Assembly (NCBI RefSeq): GCF_026914185.1
Contig: NC_070560.1
Location: forward strand, 8,299,501 to 8,363,500
Length of the DNA: 64,000 bases
Reading direction: 5' to 3'
From: Puccinia triticina
Lineage: Eukaryota > Basidiomycota > Pucciniomycetes > Pucciniales > Pucciniaceae
Part shown: positions 53,292-63,190 of the stretch, in pieces
Layout of the letters: every line of letters begins with the position of its first letter
Position numbering within the stretch: position 1 is the stretch's first letter
The notes under the pieces: model-generated
What the model was told of the DNA's origin: nothing
The model's database searches: none
Seen by the model: only the letters and a program-made list of their open reading frames with translations
Made by a program: the position numbers and the translations under genes

Positions 53292-56200
53292 GCGGTCTGA
53301 TCAAAACCCGTAGAACCCCGTGGGTAAAACCGCTTGACATGCGTCGCCGCCGCCCGCCGCTTCAGAAGCGTCCCGTTCAGTTCCTCCAGCTGATAACTTC
53401 CACCAGGGAATTGTGACACAACGCGATAAGGACCATTCCATTGGTTAGCAAACAACTTGCCCCACTGAGACTCGAGGCTACGATTGTAAAGAAGAACTAA
53501 TTCCCCCTTGCGGAGAGAATCCCGCAAGCGATGAGAACACTGACAGTCCCAGTACCGGACCGCCTTAGCACGACTCTCCTTAAGGCGCGCCGCCGCCTTC
53601 GCGATAACTGAATTCCGCCGCAACAACTGCTCCGCTCGCGCCAAAAGCAAGTCGTCCGCCGATTTAACTTTCCACCAATCCACCGCCAGATACGTGAACA
53701 TCTCTATATCTACAGGCAAGACCGGCTGAAACCCGAACAACATCTTGTACGGCGAATACCCCGTCGTCCGCTTAGTGGAAATCCGATCTGCAAACAAAAC
53801 AGCGGGCAGATACTGCTGCCACTTCTTACCGTCCTTGCCACACAATTTCACCAGAGCGCTCTTGATCGGCTGATGGCCACGCTCAACCATTCCCGCACCT
53901 TCAGGGTAGTACTCTGTTACTTTGCCGAACTTAGAACCGCACGACTCCACCAATTTCCGCAAGCCGCCACGAAATTCCGCACCACCGTCCACCGTGATGA
54001 GTTGCACACTCCCAAACCGCGCAAACCAGTCCTCTTCCAAAAACTGTTTGACTTTTGCCGCCGTAAGATTCACCAGAGGCCGCGCCTCCACCCAACCGGA
54101 AAGATCATCTCGCGCTACAATCAGGTACTTGAACTTCCCTGCCTTGATGTGCACCGCATCCATTGATATCCTACTGAAAAGCGTGTCCGTTTCCGTAGGT
54201 TTCCCGACTTCTTTAGGCAGTCGCTGACTACGCCTCTGGCATTGCTTGCAACTCCGCACCCATTGCCGCACACTTCTTGTAACCCCCGGCCACCAAAACC
54301 GCGACTGAACTCGCCGTCTGGTTTCTGCTTCGCCTCGATGACCCAGCTCCTCGTGTAAAATCCGCAGGACAGCTTCCTGATCAATGCGCCGAGTCACTAC
54401 CACCAAGTGTACCGGTGCGCTCCGACACCATAGTTGACCCTCATGCACGAAGAAATTCGCCGCTTTACGCTTGATCCAGCGATGAACTGTTGGACCAACT
54501 CCCGCAGGATAGCGAAGAGTCGTTAGGAACACCACCAAGTACTCATACCTTGGCGTCTGAGTCACTGGCAAGCCTCCGCCCTCCTTCACGACCGCGTCCT
54601 TTGCCATTCGCACGTCGAGAATCCGCCGCCCCACATCCAGCTGTTCCGCCAGCGCGAATCAATCCTCATTGTCACCCAGGGGAATGAGGGAAAGCGCGTC
54701 TGGCATCGTGAACGCCTTGCCCGGCACGTGCACCACTTCAAAAGAAAACAGCTGCAAGAATGCCACCCACCTCGTCATTGGGGCATTAGGCAGCGATGGA
54801 CAATTGATCATCCGCACCAACGCCTCTGCATCGACCAGTAATTCAAAATAGACACCCCACAGTATGTGTTGCAATCTCCGCACGATTTTTGCCACTCCGC
54901 ACAGCTCCAACTTCGGCTGGGAATACCGCAATTCCACATCTGTAAACGTCACCGATTCATACAGCACGGGCCGATCCTTCCCATCCTCTTCCTGGGTGAG
55001 TACTCCGCCCGCACCAAACTCACTTGAGTCCACTGCCAAACAAATCCCGCCGTTATTGTAATCGAGTTCTTTTAACAAGATCTTTTGGCCTACTATGTCC
55101 TTCAGCATTGTGAACACCTCATCACACTCTTGGGTCCAGTTCCACTCCGCATTCTTGCGTGTCAACCTCCGCATTGGACTTGCAATTTCCGCAAACCTCT
55201 CAATAAACATGCGTAAAAAACTACATAACCCGAGGAACTGCAGGATATGAGACGCTGTGCGTGGTTTTGGCCAATCCAGTATCTTGTTCTGCTTAGGTTC
55301 CGCAACCCGCCGTCCGTCTTTAGACACCTCGTGCCCTAGGACCTCCAGCGCCGGTACACAAACCGCAAACTCCTTCCCAGAAACCGTGAGGCCTGCTTCC
55401 TCGATTCAAAATAAAACCCGCTCCAGCGCCACTGCATACTCCCAGATAAACCAACGAATATTAGGATTTTCAGCCAACACCGCTCTGCCGTAGTCACTCC
55501 TTGGTCCTTTCACGGCCGCATCATTGATAAATATCTGCGCTGTGTGAGGTAACTCATCCTGAAGGATCCAGGACATCTGCGCCTGATACACCGCCACCGA
55601 ATTGGTAGCCCCCTGCGGAAGCCAAGTAAGCTGCAAGCGCCCCAATTGCGTCTTGAACGCCGTCAGCGGCCTTGACTCCGCGTGCAATTCCCGCTGGTCC
55701 TATCCGCCCATCACGTCCACCAGTCCATAGCAAACCCGCCCCACCATAGTGTCAATGAATTCCTCTATGCGTGGCGGTAATCCAGTGTCCCGTATAGTGA
55801 CCGAATTAAGCCGTTGCAAGTCGTGCACGATCCGCAGACTCTTCTTGTCCTGCTTAATTACCGCAAAGATAGGGCTAGAGTAACTGGAGCATGATTGCTC
55901 ATACAACCCTGTCCGCAACCGTTCCCGCACCAGTTCCGTCATCTCCCCACAAATCGCCGCCGGTATAGGGATGGGCCGTATCTGCCATGGCTCATGCGGA
56001 ACCGTGGGGATTTGATAAGGATCCCCAATAAACCGCTTGAGTAATCCCCGATCTTCCGGTCCAAATGACAACGCCTTCTCCCGCAACGTAATAGCTTCGG
56101 CCAATAAGTGAAACTCCTCCTTGTGGAGCCATTCCAGTGGCCCAAAGTTGAGACTGGCCATCCGTTCCGCCGTAATCCGCTTTGTTGGCTCGAACCTTGG

Positions 56201-56483
56201 CGGAACCCGATGCAGAGGAGTCTTGAACGGATCCCGGCTCCACTTGATCTTACTCAATGGCGGGTTGAGCTCCTGTGGCATTGCCACGTTCCGCGGCCGC
56301 ACCTTCTTTGCCACCGGTTTATACCTCCCACCGTTGACCCGGCCCATTCTTGCCTCACCGTCGTCGCCGATTGTCCTAGCCACAATCAAACCCCTGCGCG
56401 GACGTCTCATTTTGCTCACGACCGTGGCACAATGGTAGGGTTTCGTAGAAAGCCGACTCGGAGGTGCATACTTGGGAGGACTT

Positions 56484-56891
56484 ACTTGTACACTGCTCGC
56501 CTCCGCCGCGCAGTTCCCGGTTTCCGCACCAATTTTTCCACCCTTGTCCATTCCCGCTTTCCGCTTGTCACTCGTCCCTGTCGCAGAGTAACGGCTCACC
56601 ACAGTGGCGCTGTGGTAGTGCTTTGATCCTTCCACACTCAGAGATGCACACAATGGAAAGCTCACTTTGGTATTGGACTGCCCCGCCACTTGTACACTGC
56701 TCGCCTCCGCCGCGCAGTTCCCGGTTTCCGCACCAATTTTTCCACCCTTGTCCATTCCCGCTTTCCGCTTGTCACTCGTCCCTGTCGCAGAGTAACGGCT
56801 CACCACAGTGGCGCTGTGGTAGTGCTTTGATCCTTCCACACTCAGAGATGCACACAATGGAAAGCTCACTTTGGTATTGGACTGCCCCGCC
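56484..56891 (-). repeat. Perfect 204-bp tandem duplication in the Gy-2 Pol spacer
   Basis: Copies 56484-56687 and 56688-56891 appear identical and add 68 residues in frame (unit contains KVSFPLCASLSVEGSKHYHS). A third, diverged copy of part of the unit (KPYHCATVVSKM) lies just downstream in the coding direction. The duplication lies between protease and RT. Confidence 0.9.
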
Positions 56892-57150
56892 GTACCTTCG
56901 CCAATACCCTCCTGCTTCTTAAATGTCGACCATCCAGGCTGAGTCGAAGCTTCCTCCGCCCGGATAGCTTGGCCAACAACTAAAAATCCTCCGCGGGAGG
57001 CTCCGCACAGTGATGCGGTGCCCCTTCGCCCACCTCTGTCACCCAATCTCCGCTCTGAGGCTGGCAGATGATCGTCTCGTACTGCTTCCCGTGAGTCCCT
57101 TCCACCCGCATCACTTCCTCTTGCCTTGCGGGACAGAAACGCAGTTGCGC

Positions 57151-58953
57151 TCAAAAAGCAAACAGTGCTGGTCGACCAAGGATGATCTCGTGAGACCTAG
57201 TTACCAGGAACAATAACTTCTTGACCACTTTTGCCACCTCCACGGTCTCCGCCTCCGCTATCCCGTCCACTTCACAAGTAAACCCGCCCATTGTGCGGAT
57301 TTTTATGTGAGTCTTCCGCAACACCAAGTTAGCCTCCGACGCCAAATCCGCCGGGAGAATGTTGATCATGGACCCTGTGTTGATCATAGCCCATTTCGTG
57401 ACGTTTCCTACCCTCATACTCACGTATCCCAGTGGACAGGACACGGCCGTAGATGGTAGAACGGGAATTGAATCCAGCGAGTGTCCAAACTCCGCACACT
57501 TAACCTCCGCAGTTTCCGCGTTAGTGGTGACAGCCGTCGCCGCTGTCTTCCTTTCACCTGACTCCTCTTTCAACACGCTGATCATATCGTCTGCCATCAC
57601 CGGGGAAATTGCTGCCAGCTCCCTCAAGGTAAGGGCTACCGTGGTTTCCGCGCCCATTGCTTGCCGTGCAACTTCTGCCGCCTTTTTCTTATTGCCCCCC
57701 GCCACCGGAGCTACCGGAAGCTGCTTGACCGGCTCCAGTCTGGCTCTAGGAGCGGGAACGGGATCCAAATCCATCTTCTCCAAACGCTCCCCTAAGAAGA
57801 CTTCCCCCGTTTGCACGCACTTCACACTGCTGGCCACTGCCGGCGGCTTCCACACCATGCCCTTGACCATCCCAATATTCACTTTCCCTTCCACCTCTTT
57901 TCCTTTCGCCAAAGGTTGTCCGGCCCGCACCACGTCCCTCGGAATCGGTCCATTCACTGGTGCACGATCCGGCCAGAAGAAAGCGCGCCCCCACAAGGAG
58001 ACTTTTCCCGCAGCCCGATCTGTTTCAAAGTACTCGCACTGATTCCGCATATGGCCAGTTTCCTTGCAGTAGTCACACACCGGAGGTCCTCGCCTCCACG
58101 GCGGCATCCCGCCCGCCTGCGGAGCACCATCTGCCTGAGGAGCCGCTGGAACGGCTGCTGGTGCCACGGCTGCCTGTTGTTCCTTCGGTTGCTTGTGCGC
58201 CGCTTTCTGCATAAACAGCTTCAGTTCTTTCAGCGTATCCGCCAGGTCACTCACGTCTTTGACCGTCACCGGCGCCTGCGGAGCCGGTTCCACCCTCACG
58301 ACCGCATCTCCTTGGCTGTTGTTCATGAGTTCCAACACTTTGAGTTCCGCCTTGACAGCGGACCGCAGCTCCTTCATGCTGGGCAACAGTTTTGGCCCAC
58401 CAAGTCGTGGTTTGACCATCAGTCCCCGCTTGTTAAGTCCCCGAAGCACCTTCTCGGTGAAGGTCTGGTCGAATCCCTTCAAGAAAATCCGCTTCGTCGT
58501 ACCCATATCGGCCGTCACAATCTCATTCCGCTCCAGATACCGCAGAACCTGGTCAAAACTGGTAATGTAGGACACATACTCCGCTCTTGTCCGCACACCG
58601 CCCTTTTCCGCACGCTCCAAAGCCACTTTCTCCAAGTCACTCTCCCGATACCTGGGTCCACGATCTTCCCACCTCTCAAGTATCTCCTCCTTGAGCTTGG
58701 TCCAATCCTTACTCTCGAACCCCTTCATGTCCTCCACTTCCCGCAAGTCCTTGCCTTCTGGGAAAAAGTTGACCACCTGGTACGCTTTATCCGCATCCGT
58801 CAGACCTTCTTGCAGAGCCGCTCTTTCGAACCGGTCGATAAAACGCTCCACCTCCGCCTCTGAAAACTTAAGGTGCGGATAATCCCTGGGCCGTATCTTC
58901 GCTCCGCTCGGCGCAGGAGCCACAGGTCGTTGTCCACCTAGCGCTTCTTCCAT
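57151..58953 (-). CDS. Gy-2 Gag-protease (600 aa)
   Basis: An uninterrupted frame. The capsid-like start HLKFSEAEVERFIDRFERAA aligns with Gy-1 Gag (ENFIRRYESAG; VEDMKGFESKDWTKLK versus VEDMSGHENLDWETLK). A CCHC knuckle CDYCKETGHMRNQC lies at about residue 295. The protease has MINTGSMINILPADLASEAN, so the usual catalytic DTG reads NTG and the enzyme may be dead. The last codons overlap the pol frame by -1; no canonical slippery heptamer was seen at the stop (GCTTTTTGA). It lacks the long Ser/Pro-rich N-terminus of Gy-1; open frame continues about 15 codons above ATG 58953 but only through the adjacent LTR end, so the true N-terminus may be lost. Confidence 0.82.
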   Translation of the reverse strand: MEEALGGQRPVAPAPSGAKIRPRDYPHLKFSEAEVERFIDRFERAALQEGLTDADKAYQVVNFFPEGKDLREVEDMKGFESKDWTKLKEEILERWEDRGPRYRESDLEKVALERAEKGGVRTRAEYVSYITSFDQVLRYLERNEIVTADMGTTKRIFLKGFDQTFTEKVLRGLNKRGLMVKPRLGGPKLLPSMKELRSAVKAELKVLELMNNSQGDAVVRVEPAPQAPVTVKDVSDLADTLKELKLFMQKAAHKQPKEQQAAVAPAAVPAAPQADGAPQAGGMPPWRRGPPVCDYCKETGHMRNQCEYFETDRAAGKVSLWGRAFFWPDRAPVNGPIPRDVVRAGQPLAKGKEVEGKVNIGMVKGMVWKPPAVASSVKCVQTGEVFLGERLEKMDLDPVPAPRARLEPVKQLPVAPVAGGNKKKAAEVARQAMGAETTVALTLRELAAISPVMADDMISVLKEESGERKTAATAVTTNAETAEVKCAEFGHSLDSIPVLPSTAVSCPLGYVSMRVGNVTKWAMINTGSMINILPADLASEANLVLRKTHIKIRTMGGFTCEVDGIAEAETVEVAKVVKKLLFLVTRSHEIILGRPALFAF

Positions 58954-58961
58954 GGTCTCGT

Positions 58962-60048
58962 TGTCAGGCTCGGTGATGCCAAGGGTATGGATACTCCTCT
59001 AGCTACGCCGGCGACAGAGCACGGTGCGATGTAGCGCGCAGCAAATGCGCGGTAGAAGTGCGAAGTAGCTTGGGAAAAGCTACTTCTAATGAAACAAAAA
59101 AAGAGGTTAACGGAGGGGCCAGGGGCGCCTGGGGTGGTTTAGTGCCCTCCGCGGTTCTTACAGGGCCTGCGCACGAAATGCGCAGGGGTGTTTGTGTCCT
59201 GTGACTTCTGGGGCCCTCGGAAAGGGGGTAGTTGCGCGATTACTCGCACCCAGGGGATAGTTAGAGATAAAATCCCAATAGAAAAGGGAAAAAACGCAGA
59301 CTTACTCTCAGCGAGGGGCTGCGGTAAAAAAGACTACCGATCCAAGTCAACCAAGGTCGAGGCAAGGTCCGGCTGGCGCACAGGTCAATTAGACAAGGGC
59401 GAGACGGGCAAAGCTTCGAAGTGGTTATAAATGTATCTGAGGGGCCTTCCTTTGCCCAAAGGCCCTTGATTATATATTCGAGCTACAACCGGTAGGGATC
59501 GTAGCTCTTATTGCAAATACTTTCTTGGTTTCTCGGCCGGAGGAAGTAGTGCTTCTTACAAGGGTGACGGGAGTGAAGGGGGATTCTACTAGTCCCTTCG
59601 CTCCCGTTCACTTTATTTGTTATTCAATCCTTTTGCTATTCCTTGGCTCGAGGAATAGCGTGGTTCGTGTTCCATCATCGGCCGGGGGAGGAGGAGTAGT
59701 ATAATTCTTTCTCTCCTCCCCAACCAAAGTACTTCTATTTCTCATGGAGACTACTCTTCGTTTAGTAGTCTCCTGAGAGTGTCTGGCGACCCGTTCTCTA
59801 GGCTTGAGAACGGGTTTTGAATCTACTGTTCTTTCTCCTGCCGCTTCTTCGGCCGGAGCGTACTATCCTTACTCATTTTTAAGGGATCTTTTTTATGTAC
59901 GCGGCGCTCCGCGCTGCAGTTAGGTCTTTTCTTACAAGAAAGAATTCTATTTTGTACGCGGCGCTCTGCGCCGCTATTATTACATACAATTTTTGTACTG
60001 TTACAATAGTTAGCCGGGCTCTAACTTATTATAGTAGCCCAGCTGACA
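58962..60048 (-). repeat. Gy-4 3' LTR (1087 bp)
   Basis: Inverted ends TGTCAG and CTGACA. On the minus strand the polypurine tract GGTGAGAGGGAA (60060-60049) directly precedes it. The LTR contains palindromic pieces (TACGCGGCGCTCCGCGC twice near 59900 and 59960). Its end lies 8 bp upstream of the Gy-2 gag ATG, so Gy-4 inserted next to or into the Gy-2 leader. Confidence 0.8.
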
Positions 60049-60060
60049 TTCCCTCTCACC
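60049..60060 (-). promoter_or_regulatory. Gy-4 polypurine tract
   Basis: GGTGAGAGGGAA (minus strand) immediately before the LTR start TGTCAGCTGGGC. Confidence 0.75.
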
Positions 60061-60088
60061 AAGATAAGTTAGTCGTAACTTAGCTGAG

Positions 60089-62400
60089 CTATTTACGCTT
60101 AGAAACTCTGTAGTTACGCAGGTGAATTGCTCCATCCGGAATATTATTCTCAGATAGCCATTCATCTTTATCTGCTGACTGGTTTCTGTATCTTACTAGG
60201 TATAGCCTTGTATCTTTACCTAAAACTCTCTCTTTTTTATCTTTGAGGATTTTATGTACTTTAAGTTGCTCCTTTGTAGGTGGCTCCTCTATTTGTATGG
60301 GCAGAGGTTTGGGGGCTGGTTCATTTTCTCTGTGAACATATCTTTTATTAGGCTCACCGGAAACACGGGATGTTTCCTGCTGAATTCCTCTGTAAGGATT
60401 ACCTCCACTGCATTTCTACCGTGTAAGTTTTTGATTATAAATGGTCCTACAAAGGCAGGTTTGAGTTTTCTACAACCGCCCAAATTGTTAAAATTTACCG
60501 TTGAAAGAAGGACTTTCTCTCCTATACGGAATTCTGGTTCTTTGTGACTCTTGTCCCACCGCATCTTACTGTACTCAGCTGCTTCCTGAACGCATTTAGC
60601 AGCATGTTTATTCGCAGCTTCCAGCATCTGTTTAAAGTCTAAAGCTGTAAGATGTGCTAGTGGCAATTTGTCATTAAGAGTATCTTTAGGTAGTCTGGGA
60701 ACCCAACCCCTTTCTAAGATATACAGCGCTTCTCTAGTAGTAGAGTGTTTACTACTATTGTAGGCCATTTCTAGGGCGGGGAGTAAATTAACCCAGTCAT
60801 GTGTATACCCGTCACTATTTTTAAATTCTAGCCCAAAGGCGCAAAATCTTTGTAAAAGATCTTCCAGTGTCTGGATCATTCTTTCTGCTAGGCCATCCGT
60901 TTGTGGATGATACGCAGTCGAGAAGGCTAATTTGGTACCCAACATATCATGAAGATTTCTCCAGAATTCTGACGTAAATTTTGGATCTCTGTCGCTGATA
61001 ATAATTTTTGGGATACCCACATCAGCCATGATTCTGTTCCAGAATAACATAGCTACCTCCATAGCAGTATCATCTTTGTGATGTGGTATAAACCTAGCTC
61101 TCCTAGAAAATCTATCTACTACAACTAGGACGGAGTTATAAGAGAAGGCTCCTCCCGGTGGTAGTCCTGTCACAAATTCCATTTTAATGATTTCCCACCT
61201 ATTCTTGGGTTCTGCTATTGTCTGCAATAATCCAAATCTTTTTCCAGTCTGCTTATTGGCTTTTTGGCATGTTTTGCAGGATTTAACATATGCTTTAGTT
61301 TGATTTTTCCAATCAACCCACCAGGCTGTCTGGTTAATCCGTTCCAGGGTTCTATCCTCGGAGAAGTTACCTGCGCCAGCATTGTCATGACATTCATACA
61401 GCATATTCTTAATGTGAGTTTCTTTACTCAGGACTATCACACTGGAATGTCTATGTCTAAAGTATATTATGCCATCCAACAGAGTAAACTGTCCTGCCTT
61501 GTATGGGGTCAATAAGTATTCTGGTAAGCTAGAAATCAATTCTGGAGCACTGTTTTCATTATCCAAAATATTGATCAACTTGAGAAGTTCCAAATCTTCA
61601 CTGTAGCTGATTCTGACTTCTTCAAAGAATGCGTTGTCAATGTCACATACATGGATGCCTAAAATGGGGAATACATCCTCATCTTCTGGATCATAGGCAG
61701 GATTATCTGGTGTATTAGGCAAAGCCCACCTACTCAATCCATGGGCATTAGTATGCTTGGCGCCAGCTCTGGTCATATGTCCTCTGTACTGTTGGATAAT
61801 GGTCATATGTCCTCTGTACTGTTTTATTGCAATCTGCCATCTGAGCATGTGACAGTTAGGCGTCTTCATGTTCAACAAAGTCCGTACTGCTATACAATCT
61901 GTAACTACAATGATTTTACAACCTTCCAGGTAATAGTGTAGTTTCTCTAAGGCCCATACAAGACATAAACATTACATTTGACTGGCTCCATATCTCATTT
62001 CTGTTTTCCGGACTTGTCTAGAAATAAACAGAACAGGTTTTTCCACCGGAATTCCATCAATTATGAATTCCTGATGCAAAGCCGCTCCTATGCCTTCAAA
62101 GCAAGCATCTATGGACAGTATAAAGAGTAATCTGGTTGCGCTAGTACGGGAGCTGTAGTAATAAGCCTCTTTAGTTGCTCATATTGCTCTACTCTCCCAT
62201 ACGTCATCTCAAAGAAGACATCTTTGCTACATAACTCATATAGACTCTTGGAGATGTTTGCAACTTTAGGGATATGCTGTCGATAATAACTACAAAATCC
62301 CAGAAATGACTGCATTTCTGTCTTTGTCTGTGGCATAGGTTTAAGAAGAACTGCGGCCACTCTGTTCTGATCTAATTTTTCCATTTCTATAATGATTTGG
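60089..62400 (-). pseudogene. Gy-4 Pol (chromovirus-like): RT end, RNase H, integrase, chromodomain
   Basis: Minus strand: RT thumb (QTKTEMQSFLGFCSYYRQHI), a frameshift near 62120 into RNase H (LSIDACFEGIGAALHQEF), TAA 61974-61972 within [15 protein letters not shown], then a long intact frame (61878-60289). That frame has the zinc domain ([28 protein letters not shown]) and the integrase core with D, D, E ([38 protein letters not shown]). A frameshift near 60290 separates a C-terminal chromodomain (KVHKILKDKKERVLG, YLVRYRNQSADKDEWLSENN), ending at TAG 60091-60089. Chromodomains steer integration to particular chromatin in this clade. Most of RT and all of Gag are absent. Confidence 0.87.
61770..61824. 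repeat. 27-bp tandem duplication in Gy-4 Pol
   Basis: GGTCATATGTCCTCTGTACTGTT occurs twice at a 27-bp interval, adding nine residues (QYRGHMT twice) in frame. Confidence 0.9.
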
Positions 62401-63036
62401 GAGTGGAGTAATGCTCTTGTTTAGTTTCATTAGCAGCGGTTGCGGAGCTCTTAGTGCTTTGTCGGTCTTGACTTGGGCTTGTACGCGAACAAAACTATAA
62501 TGGTTTCTGGGCTAAGTTTTTTGGTAGTCTGGACTCAGACAAAGTCTAAAGGATAAGAAGCTAGCTTCCTAAAACCAAGCTTTATGAGCTCAGGTCTACT
62601 TTGTAGGGGTTTCTAGACAAAGTCTAGCTATGAAAAAGCATGTCAAAGGCTTTGGTCTGTATCTGAGACTGTCAAAGTCTAGAGCTTGTCAAAGCAAACG
62701 GTGCTTCAGTACCTAAAACTAAGGATGGTGGAGATAGAGTCTCCTGGGTTGATATGTATTCTTCAAAGTTAAGAAGGAAAATAGGTTATAAGCATATGGA
62801 ACATGCTTTGTGACAGCGGTTCTTTGTAGGCTAGGGATAAAAAGACGATAGCTGGGACGTTTTGAAGTTGCCCTTCTGTTTAAGTACACGAGGAAGTTGG
62901 GCTTCTGCTTACAGGATGATATAGGCGTGGATAAAACAAGACAAAAAGTCTTTTTAGGCAAGCAATGAATCTCCGGGCTATGCTGAATTTAGTCTCGGGT
63001 GTATGAGGAGAGGCTATGTTTGTAGATAATCACACG
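62401..63036. other. Unassigned stretch with GACAAAGTCTA motifs
   Basis: GACAAAGTCTA or CAAAGTCTAG recurs four or five times between 62520 and 62690. No gene recognised. Confidence 0.35.
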
Positions 63037-63190
63037 TTTTTAAATTCTAGGCTAAATGCGCAGAACCTTTGGGAAAGATCTTCTTGTTGGGATTCTTCTC
63101 TCTGCCAGAACATCTGTTTGAGGGTGATGTTCTGTATAGAAAGCTAATTTGGTGCGCAAAATATCATCAAGGTTTGTTATAGAGTTTCTG
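63037..63190 (-). pseudogene. Diverged second copy of a Gy-4-type integrase fragment
   Basis: About 150 bp resemble 60820-60965 (shared TTTTTAAATTCTAG, GATCTTC, CATCTGTTTG or CATCCGTTTG, AAGCTAATTTGGT and ATATCATCAAG). It corresponds to the [17 protein letters not shown] region but has no open frame. Confidence 0.6.

Larger units (their letters stand above)
52263..57154 (-). pseudogene. Gy-2 Pol: RT, RNase H, integrase (several stops, split by LTR-E)
   Basis: The frame is -1 to Gy-2 gag. After a variable N-terminal spacer it has RT (SSYSSPIFAVIKQDKKSLRI), then TAG 55702-55700 after LVDVMGG where Gy-1 has Tyr. The catalytic box is altered to FIND (Gy-1 FVDD). TGA 55408-55406 sits where Gy-1 has Arg. 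RNase H (LAVDSSEFGAGGVLTQ) ends at TGA 54661-54659. Integrase follows: HEELGHRGEAETRRR with CKQCQRRS, then D, D, E (SMDAVHI, VDGGAEF, MVERGH). Solo LTR-E sits after STGFDQTA; skipping it gives an acidic tail ESDDSEEEVWVPEDAFSSAS, a TGA (52451-52449), and open frame to TGA 52265-52263. Closest relative in the window is Gy-1. Confidence 0.87.

Noticed and set aside
57811..58863. 350-aa plus-strand ORF
   Set aside because: It lies exactly opposite the Gy-2 gag-protease, which has clear motifs; it is a complementary-strand shadow.
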